DNA from: Streptococcus mitis
Lineage (GTDB): Bacteria; Bacillota; Bacilli; Lactobacillales; Streptococcaceae
Direction of reading: 5' to 3'
Length of the DNA: 64,000 bases
Assembly (NCBI RefSeq): GCF_009496285.1
Contig: NZ_WIJK01000011.1
Location: forward strand, 8,041 to 72,040
Part shown: positions 42,043-53,550 of the stretch, piece after piece
How positions within the stretch are numbered: position 1 is the first letter of the stretch
Layout: the number at the start of each line of letters is the position of its first letter
Translations under genes and position numbers: made by a program
Notes under the pieces: generated by a model
Seen by the model: only the letters and a program-made list of their open reading frames with translations
Told to the model about the DNA's origin: nothing
Database searches by the model: none

Positions 42043-43089
42043 ATGTCAACTATTGAAGAACAATTAAAAGCGCTGCGCGAAGAAACGCTGGCTAGCTTGA
42101 AGCAGATTACTGCTGAAAATGAAAAAGAGATGCAAGACTTGCGTGTCTCTGTCCTTGGTAAAAAGGGTTCGCTTACGGAGATTCTTAAAGGAATGAAAGA
42201 TGTCTCTGCTGAGATGCGTCCAATCATTGGGAAACACGTCAATGAAGCTCGTGATGTCTTGACAGCAGCCTTTGAAGAAACAGCTAAGCTCTTGGAAGAA
42301 AAGAAAGTGGAAGCTCAACTAGCAAGTGAGAGCATCGATGTTACACTACCAGGTCGTCTAGTTGCGACTGGTCACCGTCATGTCCTCACACAAACCAGTG
42401 AGGAAATCGAAGATATTTTCATTGGGATGGGTTACCAAGTCGTAGATGGTTTTGAAGTGGAGCAAGACTACTATAACTTTGAACGTATGAACCTTCCAAA
42501 AGACCACCCAGCTCGTGATATGCAGGATACTTTCTATATCACTGAAGAAATCTTGCTCCGTACCCACACGTCTCCAGTTCAGGCGCGTGCTATGGATGCC
42601 CATGATTTTTCTAAAGGTCCTTTGAAAATGATCTCGCCAGGGCGTGTGTTCCGTCGTGATACGGACGATGCGACTCACAGTCACCAGTTCCACCAAATTG
42701 AAGGCTTGGTTGTTGGGAAAAATATCTCTATGGCAGACCTTCAAGGAACCCTTCAGTTGATTGTGCAAAAAATGTTCGGTGAAGAGCGTCAGATCCGTCT
42801 GCGTCCATCTTACTTCCCATTCACAGAGCCATCTGTTGAGGTGGATGTTTCTTGCTTCAAGTGTGGTGGAGAAGGCTGTAACGTATGTAAGAAAACAGGT
42901 TGGATCGAAATTATGGGTGCCGGTATGGTTCATCCACGTGTCCTTGAAATGAGTGGTATCGATGCGACTGTTTACTCTGGATTTGCCTTTGGTCTTGGTC
43001 AAGAGCGTGTAGCTATGCTCCGTTATGGAATCAACGATATTCGTGGCTTCTACCAAGGAGATGTCCGCTTCTCAGAACAGTTTAAATAA
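42043..43089 (+). CDS. pheS: Phenylalanyl-tRNA synthetase alpha subunit
   Basis: PheS carries the class II catalytic core of the (alpha-beta)2 enzyme that charges tRNA-Phe. The 348-residue protein begins [15 protein letters not shown] and has an N-terminal coiled coil (residues 1-90), motif 2 (around [16 protein letters not shown]) and motif 3 ([17 protein letters not shown]). A zinc ribbon-like CFKCGGEGC...CKK lies near residues 270-285. The start is ATG 42043 with GGAGG; the open frame upstream covers the T-box. It overlaps the GNAT gene by one base (TAATG). Confidence 0.96.
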   Translation: MSTIEEQLKALREETLASLKQITAENEKEMQDLRVSVLGKKGSLTEILKGMKDVSAEMRPIIGKHVNEARDVLTAAFEETAKLLEEKKVEAQLASESIDVTLPGRLVATGHRHVLTQTSEEIEDIFIGMGYQVVDGFEVEQDYYNFERMNLPKDHPARDMQDTFYITEEILLRTHTSPVQARAMDAHDFSKGPLKMISPGRVFRRDTDDATHSHQFHQIEGLVVGKNISMADLQGTLQLIVQKMFGEERQIRLRPSYFPFTEPSVEVDVSCFKCGGEGCNVCKKTGWIEIMGAGMVHPRVLEMSGIDATVYSGFAFGLGQERVAMLRYGINDIRGFYQGDVRFSEQFK

Positions 43090-43598
43090 TGATTAGAAAA
43101 GTAGAAATGCCAGATGTTGAGGTGTTGGCCAAAATTGCCAAACAAACCTTTCGTGAAACATTTGTTCATGATAATACAGAAGAGCAGTTACAGGAATACT
43201 TTGAAGAGGCTTATAGTATGAGAGTTTTGTCAACTGAGTTGGGAAATCCTGACTCCGAAACCTATTTCATTATGCATGAAGAGGAGATAGCTGGTTTTCT
43301 CAAAGTCAACTGGGGAAGTGCTCAGACTGAGAGAGAATTAGAGAATGCTTTTGAAATTCAACGTCTCTATGTGCTACAAAAATTCCAAGGATTTGGACTA
43401 GGTAAGCAACTGTTTGAATTTGCTCTTGAACTTGCTACAAAAAATAGTTTTTCTTGGGCTTGGCTAGGTGTTTGGGAGCATAATACAAAAGCTCAAGCAT
43501 TTTATAATCGATATGGTTTTGAAAAATTTAGCCAACATCATTTTATGGTTGGTCAAAAAGTAGATACGGATTGGTTACTGAGAAAGAAATTAAGGTAA
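43089..43598 (+). CDS. GNAT-family N-acetyltransferase
   Basis: A 169-residue acetyltransferase of the GNAT fold. LYVLQKFQGFGLGKQLF is the acetyl-CoA pyrophosphate loop, followed by WLGVWEHNTKAQAFYNRYGF, motif B. It starts in the TAATG overlap with pheS and lies between pheS and pheT, so it is expressed under the T-box. This gene order is conserved in the group as far as I recall. The target may be an amino acid, antibiotic or protein amine. It splits a synthetase operon without breaking either subunit gene. Confidence 0.9.
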   Translation: MIRKVEMPDVEVLAKIAKQTFRETFVHDNTEEQLQEYFEEAYSMRVLSTELGNPDSETYFIMHEEEIAGFLKVNWGSAQTERELENAFEIQRLYVLQKFQGFGLGKQLFEFALELATKNSFSWAWLGVWEHNTKAQAFYNRYGFEKFSQHHFMVGQKVDTDWLLRKKLR

Positions 43599-43674
43599 GA
43601 AGAGGATTCTTCTATTGAAATGATAGGAAAGGAAAAGAACTAGAGTGATAACTGTCATTCTGGAAAACTAAATT

Positions 43675-46080
43675 ATGCTTGTATCTTATAAATGGTTAAA
43701 AGAATTGGTGGACATTGATGTGCCATCACAAGAGTTGGCTGAAAAAATGTCAACTACAGGGATCGAGGTAGAAGGTGTTGAATCACCAGCTGCTGGTCTC
43801 TCAAAAATTGTCGTCGGAGAAGTCTTGTCTTGCGAAGATGTACCTGAAACACACTTGCATGTTTGCCAAGTCAATGTGGGTGAAGAAGAAGCCCGTCAAA
43901 TCGTCTGTGGTGCACCAAATGTGCGCGCAGGCATTAAGGTTATGGTGGCTGTTCCAGGTGCTCGTATAGCAGATAACTACAAAATCAAAAAAGGTAAAAT
44001 CCGTGGTTTAGAGTCACTAGGGATGATCTGTTCACTTGGTGAATTGGGCATTTCTGACTCCGTTGTACCAAAGGAATTTGCAGATGGCATCCAAATTTTT
44101 CCAGATGAGGCTGTTCCAGGTGAGGAAGTATTTTCTTATCTAGACTTGGATGATGAAATCATCGAACTTTCCATCACTCCAAACCGTGCAGATGCTCTTT
44201 CTATGCGTGGGGTAGCGCACGAAGTAGCAGCTATCTATGACAAGGCAGTCAACTTCAAAGAATTTACTTTAACAGAAACAGACCAAGTTGCAGCGGATGC
44301 TCTTTCTGTCAGCATCGACACAGACAAGGCGCCTTACTATGCCGCTCGTATCCTGGACAATGTGACCATCGTACCAAGTCCACAATGGTTGCAAAACCTC
44401 CTCATGAACGAAGGCATCCGTCCGATTAATAATGTCGTCGACGTGACCAACTATATCCTGCTTTACTTTGGCCAACCTATGCATGCCTTTGACTTGGATA
44501 CCTTTGAAGGGACTGACATCCGTGTACGTGAAGCGCGTGCTGGTGAGAAATTAGTGACCTTGGATGGGGAAGAGCGTGAACTTGCAGAAACAGACCTAGT
44601 CATCACTGTGGCTGACAAACCAGTAGCCCTTGCAGGTGTCATGGGTGGTCAGGCTACAGAAATCTCTGAAAAATCTAGTCGTGTCGTTCTTGAAGCTGCT
44701 GTCTTCAATGGCAAATCTATCCGTAAGACAAGTGGTCGCCTCAACCTTCGTTCAGAATCATCTTCTCGCTTTGAAAAAGGCATCAATGTGGCAACCGTTA
44801 ATGAAGCCCTTGATGCAGCAGCAAGCATGATTGCGGAATTGGCTGGTGCGACAGTGCGTAAAGGCATCGTTTCAGCGGGTGAGCTTGATACTTCCGATGT
44901 AGAAGTTTCTTCAACTCTTGCCGATGTTAACCGTGTCCTTGGTACGGAGCTTTCCTACGCGGATGTAGAGGATGTCTTCCGTCGTCTTGGATTTGGCCTT
45001 TCTGGAAATGCAGAAGCCTTCACAGTCAGCGTCCCACGTCGCCGTTGGGATATCACCATCGAAGCGGATCTCTTTGAAGAAATCGCTCGTATCTATGGCT
45101 ATGACCGCTTGCCAACTAGTCTTCCAAAAGATGACGGTACAGCTGGTGAATTGACTGCGACACAAAAACTTCGCCGTCAAATTCGTACGATTGCTGAAGG
45201 AGCAGGTTTGACAGAAATCATCACCTATGCTCTAACAACTCCTGAAAAAGCAGTTGAGTTTACGGCTCAACCAAGTAACCTTACGGAACTCATGTGGCCA
45301 ATGACTGTGGATCGTTCTGTCCTCCGTCAAAATATGATCTCAGGTATCCTTGATACTGTTGCCTACAACGTGGCTCGTAAGAATAAAAACTTGGCCCTTT
45401 ACGAGATTGGAAAAGTCTTTGAACAAACAGGAAATCCAAAAGAAGAACTTCCAAATGAGATCAACAGCTTTGCCTTTGCCTTGACAGGCTTGGTTGCTGA
45501 AAAAGATTTCCAAACAGCAGCAGTTCCAGTTGATTTCTTCTATGCTAAGGGAATCCTTGAAGCGCTATTTTCTCGCTTGGGACTAGAAGTGACTTATACA
45601 GCAACCTCTGAAATTGCTAGTCTTCATCCAGGACGTACAGCCTTGATCTCACTCGGTGACCAAGTCCTTGGTTTCCTCGGTCAAGTACATCCTATTACAG
45701 CTAAGGCTTACGACATTCCAGAAACTTATGTAGCAGAGCTCAACCTTTCAGCTATTGAAGCAGCCCTTCAACCAGCTGCTCCATTTGTGGAAATTACTAA
45801 ATTCCCAGCAGTCAGCCGTGATATCGCTCTTCTCCTCAAAGCAGATGTGACTCACCAAGATGTGGTTGATGCCATCAAATCTGCAGGCGTGAAACGTTTG
45901 ACAGATATCAAACTCTTTGATGTCTTCTCAGGTGAAAAACTAGGACTTGGTATGAAGTCAATGGCTTATAGCTTGACATTCCAAAATCCAGAAGATAGCT
46001 TGACAGACGAACAAGTCGCACGCTACATGGAAAAAATCCAAGCATCACTTGAAGAAAAAGTCAATGCAGAAGTGCGTTAA
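43675..46080 (+). CDS. pheT: Phenylalanyl-tRNA synthetase beta subunit
   Basis: An 801-residue subunit with domains in order: an EMAP/tRNA-binding OB fold (residues 40-150), a B3/B4 editing domain (about 210-380) that clears Tyr-tRNA-Phe, a B5 domain (about 400-480), a catalytic-like class II core, and a C-terminal FDX-ACB anticodon domain (from about 700, [16 protein letters not shown]). Length is standard. It starts 77 bases after the GNAT gene without a clear promoter, so it is expressed from the T-box leader. The site before ATG 43675 is poor; coupling or internal initiation may operate. Confidence 0.95.
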   Translation: MLVSYKWLKELVDIDVPSQELAEKMSTTGIEVEGVESPAAGLSKIVVGEVLSCEDVPETHLHVCQVNVGEEEARQIVCGAPNVRAGIKVMVAVPGARIADNYKIKKGKIRGLESLGMICSLGELGISDSVVPKEFADGIQIFPDEAVPGEEVFSYLDLDDEIIELSITPNRADALSMRGVAHEVAAIYDKAVNFKEFTLTETDQVAADALSVSIDTDKAPYYAARILDNVTIVPSPQWLQNLLMNEGIRPINNVVDVTNYILLYFGQPMHAFDLDTFEGTDIRVREARAGEKLVTLDGEERELAETDLVITVADKPVALAGVMGGQATEISEKSSRVVLEAAVFNGKSIRKTSGRLNLRSESSSRFEKGINVATVNEALDAAASMIAELAGATVRKGIVSAGELDTSDVEVSSTLADVNRVLGTELSYADVEDVFRRLGFGLSGNAEAFTVSVPRRRWDITIEADLFEEIARIYGYDRLPTSLPKDDGTAGELTATQKLRRQIRTIAEGAGLTEIITYALTTPEKAVEFTAQPSNLTELMWPMTVDRSVLRQNMISGILDTVAYNVARKNKNLALYEIGKVFEQTGNPKEELPNEINSFAFALTGLVAEKDFQTAAVPVDFFYAKGILEALFSRLGLEVTYTATSEIASLHPGRTALISLGDQVLGFLGQVHPITAKAYDIPETYVAELNLSAIEAALQPAAPFVEITKFPAVSRDIALLLKADVTHQDVVDAIKSAGVKRLTDIKLFDVFSGEKLGLGMKSMAYSLTFQNPEDSLTDEQVARYMEKIQASLEEKVNAEVR

Positions 46081-46086
46081 AGTATC

Positions 46087-46113
46087 AATCCATCCTTCGG
46101 GGTGGATTTTTGC
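46087..46113 (+). terminator. pheT terminator
   Basis: AATCCATCC/GGGTGGATT with loop TTCG, followed by TTTTG. Confidence 0.8.
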
Positions 46114-46314
46114 TTTTCAAATAACAATTCAGGATCAAAAATAGACAGTTGAGGAACAGAGAAGATAAATTGGAGTTTACCAGTGTATAATGTACTCATA
46201 ACTCAAAGTACCCTAAGATTTTTTACTAAAATGAGGATGATAAAATGGACAGAAATTATTGTAAAGGCTATCAAAAAGGAGTATAATGAGTGCAAGACAT
46301 TTCGGAGGTGAAAG

Positions 46315-47208
46315 ATGCTAGAAGTAAGAAGTCTAGAGAAAAGTTTTGGATCCAAGCAAGTTTTGTTTGGTATTGACTTTCAAGCGCGACCAGGTCGTAT
46401 TTTGGGGCTAGTCGGGAAAAACGGTGCTGGGAAAACAACGATTTTCCACAGTATTTTGAAGTTTTTAGAATATCAGGGAGAAATCAGTCTAGATGGTCAG
46501 GATATTCGTCAAGAGACCTACGCTCGGATTGGCTATCTGCCTGAAGAACGCAGTCTCATGCCTAAATTGACAGTCCTTGAACAAGTTCGTTACTTGGCGA
46601 CTCTAAAAGGTATGGATGCTAAAGAAATCAAGGAAAAACTCCCTCAATGGATGAAGAGGTTGGAAGTGAAAGGGAAGCTGACAGATAAAATTAAGAGTCT
46701 GTCAAAAGGAAATCAGCAGAAGATTCAGCTCATTATTACTCTGATTCATGAGCCAGATTTGATTATCTTGGATGAGCCTTTCAGTGGATTGGACCCAGTC
46801 AATACAGAATTACTCAAGCAAGTCATTTTTCAGGAAAAAGAGCGCGGAGCAACCATTATTTTTTCTGACCATGTCATGACCAACGTCGAGGAGCTTTGTG
46901 ATGATATTCTGATGATTCGAGATGGTCGTGTGGTCTTGCATGGACCGGTTCAGGATGTCCGCAATCAATACGGGAAAACGCGTCTCTTTGTTTCAAGTGA
47001 ACGAAGCAAGGAAGAATTGGAAAACCTTCCTCATGTCAAACAGGTGAGCTTGACCAAACAAGGCAGTTGGAAATTAATTCTAGATGATGAGAGCGCTGGA
47101 AGGGAACTCTTCCCAATCTTGACTCAAGGGCAATATATCGCAACCTTTGACCAGCAAGCGCCAACAATCGATGAAATCTTTAAACTAGAATCAGGGGTGG
47201 AAGTATGA
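46315..47208 (+). CDS. NatA-like ABC exporter ATP-binding protein
   Basis: A 297-residue ATPase. Walker A GKNGAGKTT, LSKGNQQKIQLI signature (a variant with K-G-N-Q common in NatA-type proteins), LIILDEPFSGLDP Walker B, and SDHVMTNVEEL switch region. The final 80 residues form a DUF4162-like tail. It overlaps the permease gene by four bases. GGAGGTGAAAG precedes the ATG. NatAB-type exporters move sodium or peptides out; substrate not deducible. Confidence 0.88.
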   Translation: MLEVRSLEKSFGSKQVLFGIDFQARPGRILGLVGKNGAGKTTIFHSILKFLEYQGEISLDGQDIRQETYARIGYLPEERSLMPKLTVLEQVRYLATLKGMDAKEIKEKLPQWMKRLEVKGKLTDKIKSLSKGNQQKIQLIITLIHEPDLIILDEPFSGLDPVNTELLKQVIFQEKERGATIIFSDHVMTNVEELCDDILMIRDGRVVLHGPVQDVRNQYGKTRLFVSSERSKEELENLPHVKQVSLTKQGSWKLILDDESAGRELFPILTQGQYIATFDQQAPTIDEIFKLESGVEV

Positions 47209-48404
47209 GAAATATGTGGGTTGTAATCAAGGAAACCTATCTTCGACATGTCAAATCGTGGAGTTTCTTCTTTATGGTGATTTCACCATTCTTGTTTATC
47301 GGTCTCTCTGGAGGAATTGGCTATCTCCAAGGCTCTTCTATGGCTAAAAATGATAAAGTGGCAGTAGTGACAACAGTGCCGTCTGTAGCAGAAGGACTGA
47401 AGAATGTAAATGGTGTTAACTTTGACTATAAAGACGAAGCAAGTGCCAAAGAAGCGATTAAAGATGAAAAATTAAAAGGCTATCTGACTATTGATCAAGA
47501 AGATAGTATTCTAAAGGCAGTTTATCACGGTGAAACTTCCCTTGAGATTGCTATTAAGCTAGGAGTAACGAGCAAGTTAAATGAGCTTCAAGATCAACTC
47601 AATCGTTCGGCAGCCAATTTGTCACAAGAACAGGAAAAACGCTTGGAACAAACAGTTAACTTTACGGAGAAAATTGATGAATCCAAGGAAAATAAAAAAA
47701 TGATTCAAACCTTTGCGGCCGCAGGGCTTGGTTTCTTCCTTTATATGATTTTGATTACCTATGCTAGTGTCACTGCTCAGGAAGTGGCTAGCGAGAAAGG
47801 AACCAAAATTATGGAGGTGGTCTTCTCTAGTATCCGAGCTAGTCATTATTTCTACGCTCGCATGCTGGCTCTGCTTCTTGTGATTTTGACCCATATTGGC
47901 ATTTACGTCGTGGGTGGACTTGCTGCCATTCTTCTCTTTAAAGATCTACCAATCTTGGCACAATCTGGTATTTTAAACCATATAGGAGAGGCTTTCTCGC
48001 TCAACACCTTATTGTTTGTCTTGGTTAGCCTCTTTATGTACGTTGTTTTAGCAGCCTTCCTAGGTTCTATGGTTTCTCGTCCTGAGGATGCAGGAAAAGC
48101 CTTGTCGCCTTTGATGATTTTGATTATAGGTGGTTTTTTTGGAGTGACAGCTCTAGGTGCAGCTGGTGACAATCTCATCTTGAAGATTGGTTCATATATT
48201 CCCTTTATTTCGACTTTCTTCATGCCATTTAGAGCTATTAATGGCTATGCAGGGGGAGTAGAAGCATGGATTTCACTTGCTATTACAGTGATTTTTGCGG
48301 TGGTAGCAACAGGATTTATCGGACGCATGTATGCTAGTCTCGTTCTGCAAACAGATGATTTGGGGATCTGGAAAACCTTTAAACGAGCTTTAAGTTATAA
48401 ATAA
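47205..48404 (+). CDS. NatB-like ABC-2 exporter permease
   Basis: A 399-residue membrane protein: one N-terminal helix (residues 21-42), an extracellular domain of about 130 residues, then five to six helices. The motif VASEKGTKIMEVVFSSIRAS is the ABC-2 coupling helix typical of NatB/YhaP proteins. It begins in the ATGA overlap with the ATPase. The pair forms a two-gene exporter followed by a terminator and BOX element. Confidence 0.88.
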   Translation: MRNMWVVIKETYLRHVKSWSFFFMVISPFLFIGLSGGIGYLQGSSMAKNDKVAVVTTVPSVAEGLKNVNGVNFDYKDEASAKEAIKDEKLKGYLTIDQEDSILKAVYHGETSLEIAIKLGVTSKLNELQDQLNRSAANLSQEQEKRLEQTVNFTEKIDESKENKKMIQTFAAAGLGFFLYMILITYASVTAQEVASEKGTKIMEVVFSSIRASHYFYARMLALLLVILTHIGIYVVGGLAAILLFKDLPILAQSGILNHIGEAFSLNTLLFVLVSLFMYVVLAAFLGSMVSRPEDAGKALSPLMILIIGGFFGVTALGAAGDNLILKIGSYIPFISTFFMPFRAINGYAGGVEAWISLAITVIFAVVATGFIGRMYASLVLQTDDLGIWKTFKRALSYK

Positions 48405-48411
48405 AATCACG

Positions 48412-48440
48412 GACCTGTGAGTGTATCTCCCAGGTCTTTT
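48412..48440 (+). terminator. Terminator of the Nat-type exporter
   Basis: GACCTG (48412-48417)/CAGGTC (48431-48436) with a 13-base loop, then TTTT leading straight into boxA. Confidence 0.55.
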
Positions 48441-48554
48441 ATACTCTTCGAAAATCTCTTCAAACCACGTCAGCTTCCATCTGCAACCTCAAAACAGTGT
48501 TTTGAGCAGCCTGTGGCTAGCTTCCTAGTTTTCTCTTTGATTTTCATTGAGTAT
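48441..48554 (+). repeat. BOX element, short A-C form
   Basis: A 114-bp unit from ATACTCTTCGAAAATCTC to TTTTCATTGAGTAT. The central GCCTTGCCGTATATATG part of boxA and most of boxB are missing, so A is joined to C. It lies between the Nat-type operon and rpoE. Confidence 0.9.
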
Positions 48555-48696
48555 TAATTAGCTGAAATATTTCATATTTATTTCTCCTAAACCTTTGACT
48601 ATTAGGCAAAATTATCGTACAATAAAGAGTACATGATAAAATGAGATCAGAGTTTATCCACTCTGGCGTTAGTAGTAAAAAATGAGGAGAAACGCT

Positions 48697-49272
48697 TTGG
48701 AATTAGAAGTATTTGCTGGGCAAGAAAAAAGTGAACTATCTATGATTGAGGTGGCTCGTGCCATCTTGGAACGCCGTGGTCGTGATCACGAAATGCATTT
48801 TAGTGATTTGGTTAATGAAATCCAAAACTATCTCGGTACCTCTAATAGCGATATTCGTGAAGCTTTGCCTTTGTTCTACACAGAGTTGAACTTTGACGGT
48901 AGCTTTATCTCACTTGGAGATAACAAATGGGGGCTTCGTTCATGGTATGGAGTCGATGAAATCGATGAGGAAATCATTGCTCTTGAAGAAAGTGATGATG
49001 AAGAAGTAGCACCTAAGGCTAAGAAAAAACGTGTCAACGCCTTTATGGATGGTGATGCAGATGCTATTGATTACAGTGCAGATGATCCAGAAGATGAGGA
49101 TGCATACGAAGAAGATCCAGCTCTTTCTTATGATGATGAAAATCCAGATGATGAGAAGAATGAAGTGGAAGCCTACGATGCTGAAATCAATGAAATCGCC
49201 CCAGATGATCTAGATGAAGAAGTCGATCTTAATGAAGAAGACGACGAAGACTCTGAAGAAGAGGAAGAATAA
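48697..49272 (+). CDS. rpoE: RNA polymerase delta subunit
   Basis: The delta subunit increases RNA polymerase turnover and specificity in Firmicutes. The protein of 191 residues begins [20 protein letters not shown], with a globular HARE-like N-terminal domain (residues 1-95) and an intrinsically disordered acidic tail of Asp and Glu (100-191). The start is TTG at 48697, with AGGAG 7-8 bases upstream. The in-frame ATG at 48682 lies on that ribosome site and is not used. The gene order rpoE-pyrG is conserved in Firmicutes. Confidence 0.94.
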   Translation: MELEVFAGQEKSELSMIEVARAILERRGRDHEMHFSDLVNEIQNYLGTSNSDIREALPLFYTELNFDGSFISLGDNKWGLRSWYGVDEIDEEIIALEESDDEEVAPKAKKKRVNAFMDGDADAIDYSADDPEDEDAYEEDPALSYDDENPDDEKNEVEAYDAEINEIAPDDLDEEVDLNEEDDEDSEEEEE

Positions 49273-49397
49273 AAATAAAAAGGCGTTGGAACAGGTATCG
49301 GTCGCTCAAGTCTCGATTTCCTAGATCCAGCCTCTTTTTACTTTTTAGTTTGAATGAGTTATGCAAGATGGAATGCCAAGTCAACGATTTGTTCTAT

Positions 49398-49437
49398 TTG
49401 ACAAATGATTCATTTTGAGGTAATATATTGTTCGGGC
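49398..49437 (+). promoter_or_regulatory. pyrG promoter starting at GGGC
   Basis: TTGACA (49398-49403), 17 bases, TAATAT (49421-49426); start at 49434, where the transcript begins GGGC. This initial GGG is the known requirement for CTP-sensitive reiterative addition of G residues in pyrG genes. Confidence 0.85.
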
Positions 49438-49491
49438 ACCTCTTTTAGAGGTCGGAGCTCCCTAGTTATTAGGGAGCTATTTTTGTTTTTT
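49434..49491 (+). promoter_or_regulatory. pyrG leader with CTP-sensitive attenuator
   Basis: The transcript starts GGGCACCTC. A terminator AGCTCCCT (49456-49463)/AGGGAGCT (49471-49478) is followed by ATTTTTGTTTTTT. Extra G residues added at the 5' end when CTP is low would pair with the CTCCCT strand and block the terminator, as described for Bacillus pyrG. The arrangement here matches. Confidence 0.85.
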
Positions 49492-49581
49492 CCAGGAAGC
49501 TTTTCTTCTTGGGGTGTAGTTATTGATGAAGGTCTTGTTTCCTCAATCCCCTGTTAGTAAACAAGACCTTGAGCATTTTAG

Positions 49582-51201
<1,620 letters not shown>

Positions 51202-51206
51202 TCATG

Positions 51207-51243
51207 ATTAAACCTTTGAGAGTCATCTTAGAGGTTTTAATTT
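51207..51243 (+). terminator. pyrG terminator
   Basis: TTAAACCT (51208-51215)/AGGTTTTAA (51232-51240) around an AGTC-containing loop, then TTTG. Moderate strength. Confidence 0.5.
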
Positions 51244-51299
51244 GTTTTCACTATCATGAAAATCTGGAAAAAGGACATTATTTTTGGTAAGATAAGGGT

Positions 51300-52253
51300 A
51301 TGGATTTTGAAAAAATTGAACAAGCATATACTTATTTACTAGAAAACGTCCAAATCATTCAAAACGATTTGGCGACAAATTTTTACGATGCCTTAATTGA
51401 ACAAAATGGGATTTACCTAGATGGACAAACCAATTTGGAGCAAGTCAAAAAAAATAACCAGGCCCTAAAACGCTTGGCACTTCGAAAAGAGGAGTGGCTA
51501 CGGACCTACCAATTTCTATTGATGAAAGCTTCGCAAACAGAACCTCTTCAGGCTAATCACCAGTTTACACCAGACGCCATTGGTCACTTGATAATTTTTC
51601 TGATGGAGCAACTGTGGCCTGCTGAGAATCTAAGTTTATTAGAGTTGGGGTCTGGGATGGGAATTCTGGGTGCTAGCTTCTTGACGTCCATGAACAAAAA
51701 GGTAGATTACCTTGGGATTGAGCTAGATGACCTCTTGATCGATCTGGCTGCAAGCATGGCAGAAGTTATGGATCTTCAAATGGGCTTTGTCCAAGGAGAT
51801 GCAGTACGTCCACAAGTATTAAAAGAAAGTGATATTATTGTGAGCGACCTCCCGATTGGCTACTACCCAGACGATCAGATCGCTTCACGTTACCAAGTGG
51901 CAGCAAAGGATGAACATACTTACGCTCATCATCTATTAATGGAGCAATCTCTCAAGTATCTTAAGACGGGAGGCTATGCTATTTTCCTTGCTCCAACAGA
52001 TCTTTTGACGAGTCCCCAGAGTGATTTCTTGAAATCCTGGCTGACTGATCAAGCTCAACTAGTCGCTATCATAGCTTTACCAGAGTATCTATTCGCTCAA
52101 GGAGCCCAGTCTAAGACCATTTTTGTTTTGCAAAAGAAGGTGGGAGAAGGGACAGAGCCCTTTGTTTATCCACTTGCTAGTCTTCGTGATCCTGAAATTT
52201 TGTTGGAATTTAAGGAAAATTTTCAAAATTGGTGTCAAGAACATGAAATCTAG
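51300..52253 (+). CDS. Class I SAM-dependent methyltransferase, N6-adenine-like (YtxK type)
   Basis: A 317-residue methyltransferase. The SAM site LLELGSGMGILGASF (motif I) lies near residue 115, and the catalytic SDLPIGYYPDD (variant of the (D/N)PPY motif) near residue 180. This resembles the N6-adenine methyltransferase fold of YtxK. It is found just upstream of ackA in streptococci and Bacillus, often following the comG/cgl competence operon, which is not in this window. No recognition domain for DNA is visible, so the substrate is open. Confidence 0.83.
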   Translation: MDFEKIEQAYTYLLENVQIIQNDLATNFYDALIEQNGIYLDGQTNLEQVKKNNQALKRLALRKEEWLRTYQFLLMKASQTEPLQANHQFTPDAIGHLIIFLMEQLWPAENLSLLELGSGMGILGASFLTSMNKKVDYLGIELDDLLIDLAASMAEVMDLQMGFVQGDAVRPQVLKESDIIVSDLPIGYYPDDQIASRYQVAAKDEHTYAHHLLMEQSLKYLKTGGYAIFLAPTDLLTSPQSDFLKSWLTDQAQLVAIIALPEYLFAQGAQSKTIFVLQKKVGEGTEPFVYPLASLRDPEILLEFKENFQNWCQEHEI

Positions 52254-52262
52254 TATAAATTT

Positions 52263-52288
52263 TGATATAATAGTTGAAAACGCTTAAA
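52263..52288 (+). promoter_or_regulatory. ackA promoter and downstream cre
   Basis: Extended -10 TGATATAAT (52263-52271) and cre-like TGAAAACGCTTAAA (52275-52288), matching the TGWAANCGNTNWCA consensus at all but one position. The cre begins near +1, a typical place for CcpA repression. The ribosome site AGGGG precedes the ATG. Confidence 0.6.
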
Positions 52289-52302
52289 AAAGGGGAAACA
52301 TT

Positions 52303-53493
52303 ATGACAAAAACCATTGCAATTAACGCTGGAAGCTCTAGCTTGAAATGGCAACTTTACCAAATGTCAGAAGAAAAGGTGCTTGCAAAAGGGTTGATTGA
52401 GCGAATTGGATTGAAAGATTCTATTTCTACAGTTAAGTTCGATGGTCGCTCAGAACAACAAGTCCTTGACATTGACAACCATACTTTGGCAGTTAAGATT
52501 TTGCTTGATGACTTGATTCGTTTTGATATTATTAAATCTTATGATGAAATTACTGGTGTTGGACACCGTGTCGTTGCAGGTGGAGAGTACTTCAAAGAGT
52601 CTACAGTCGTGGAAGGTGATGTAATTGAAAAAGTTGAAGAGTTAGGTCTTCTTGCTCCATTGCACAACCCTGCAAATGCTGCGGGTATTCGCGCCTTCAA
52701 AGAATTGTTGCCAGATATTACGAGTGTCGTTGTTTTTGATACTTCCTTCCATACAAGTATGCCAGAGAAAGCTTATCGCTATCCTCTACCAACAAAATAT
52801 TACACAGAAAACAAGGTTCGTAAGTACGGAGCCCATGGAACTAGCCATCAGTACGTTGCTCAAGAAGCAGCAAAACTCTTGGGTCGTCCACTTGAAGAGT
52901 TGAAGTTAATCACTTGTCACATCGGTAATGGTGCTTCTATTACAGCTGTTAAGGGTGGGAAATCTGTTGATACCTCAATGGGATTCACTCCACTTGGTGG
53001 TGTAATGATGGGAACTCGTACAGGGGATATTGACCCAGCTATCATTCCTTATTTAATGCAATATACAGAGGACTTTAACAAGCCTGAGGACATCAGTCGT
53101 ATCCTCAATCGTGAGTCAGGGTTGATGGGTGTTTCAGGTAAATCTAGTGATATGCGTGACGTGATTGCTGCTATGGATGCAGGAGATCATGATGCTACTT
53201 TGGCTTATGAAATGTATGTTGACCGTATCCAAAAACATATTGGTCAATACCTTGCAGTCCTAAATGGAGCAGATGCTATTATTTTCACAGCAGGTATCGG
53301 TGAAAATTCTACTAATGTACGTGAAGATGTTATTTCAGGGATTTCTTGGTTCGGTTGTGATGTAGATCCAGAGAAAAATGTCTTTGGTGCAACCGGAGAT
53401 ATTTCGACAGATGCAGCAAGTGTACGTGTACTTGTCATCCCAACAGATGAAGAACTCGTTATCGCGCGTGACGTTGAACGTTTGAAAAAATAA
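52303..53493 (+). CDS. ackA: Acetate kinase
   Basis: AckA converts acetyl phosphate and ADP to acetate and ATP, the main energy-yielding step of acetate production. The 396-residue protein has [11 protein letters not shown] (start of ASKHA fold), the catalytic region [19 protein letters not shown] and [10 protein letters not shown], and [10 protein letters not shown]. Standard length. Expression is likely set by a CcpA site at 52275. Confidence 0.97.
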   Translation: MTKTIAINAGSSSLKWQLYQMSEEKVLAKGLIERIGLKDSISTVKFDGRSEQQVLDIDNHTLAVKILLDDLIRFDIIKSYDEITGVGHRVVAGGEYFKESTVVEGDVIEKVEELGLLAPLHNPANAAGIRAFKELLPDITSVVVFDTSFHTSMPEKAYRYPLPTKYYTENKVRKYGAHGTSHQYVAQEAAKLLGRPLEELKLITCHIGNGASITAVKGGKSVDTSMGFTPLGGVMMGTRTGDIDPAIIPYLMQYTEDFNKPEDISRILNRESGLMGVSGKSSDMRDVIAAMDAGDHDATLAYEMYVDRIQKHIGQYLAVLNGADAIIFTAGIGENSTNVREDVISGISWFGCDVDPEKNVFGATGDISTDAASVRVLVIPTDEELVIARDVERLKK

Positions 53494-53500
53494 CAAATCA

Positions 53501-53538
53501 AAAAATCGACCTTTCTTATTGAAGGTCGATTTTTTTTT
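53501..53538. terminator. Terminator between ackA and birA (convergent)
   Basis: AAATCGACCTT/AAGGTCGATTT with loop TCTTATTG or shorter, flanked by T tracts on both strands. Confidence 0.82.
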
Positions 53539-53550
53539 GATCTAGGAAAA

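Noticed and set aside
42358..43056. Open frame of 232 codons on the minus strand
   Set aside because: Shadow of pheS. The sense strand encodes class II synthetase motifs, and the antisense protein resembles nothing known.
48682..48696. ATG as start of rpoE
   Set aside because: This ATG overlaps the AGGAG that serves the TTG at 48697, and the extra five residues are absent from usual delta subunits.
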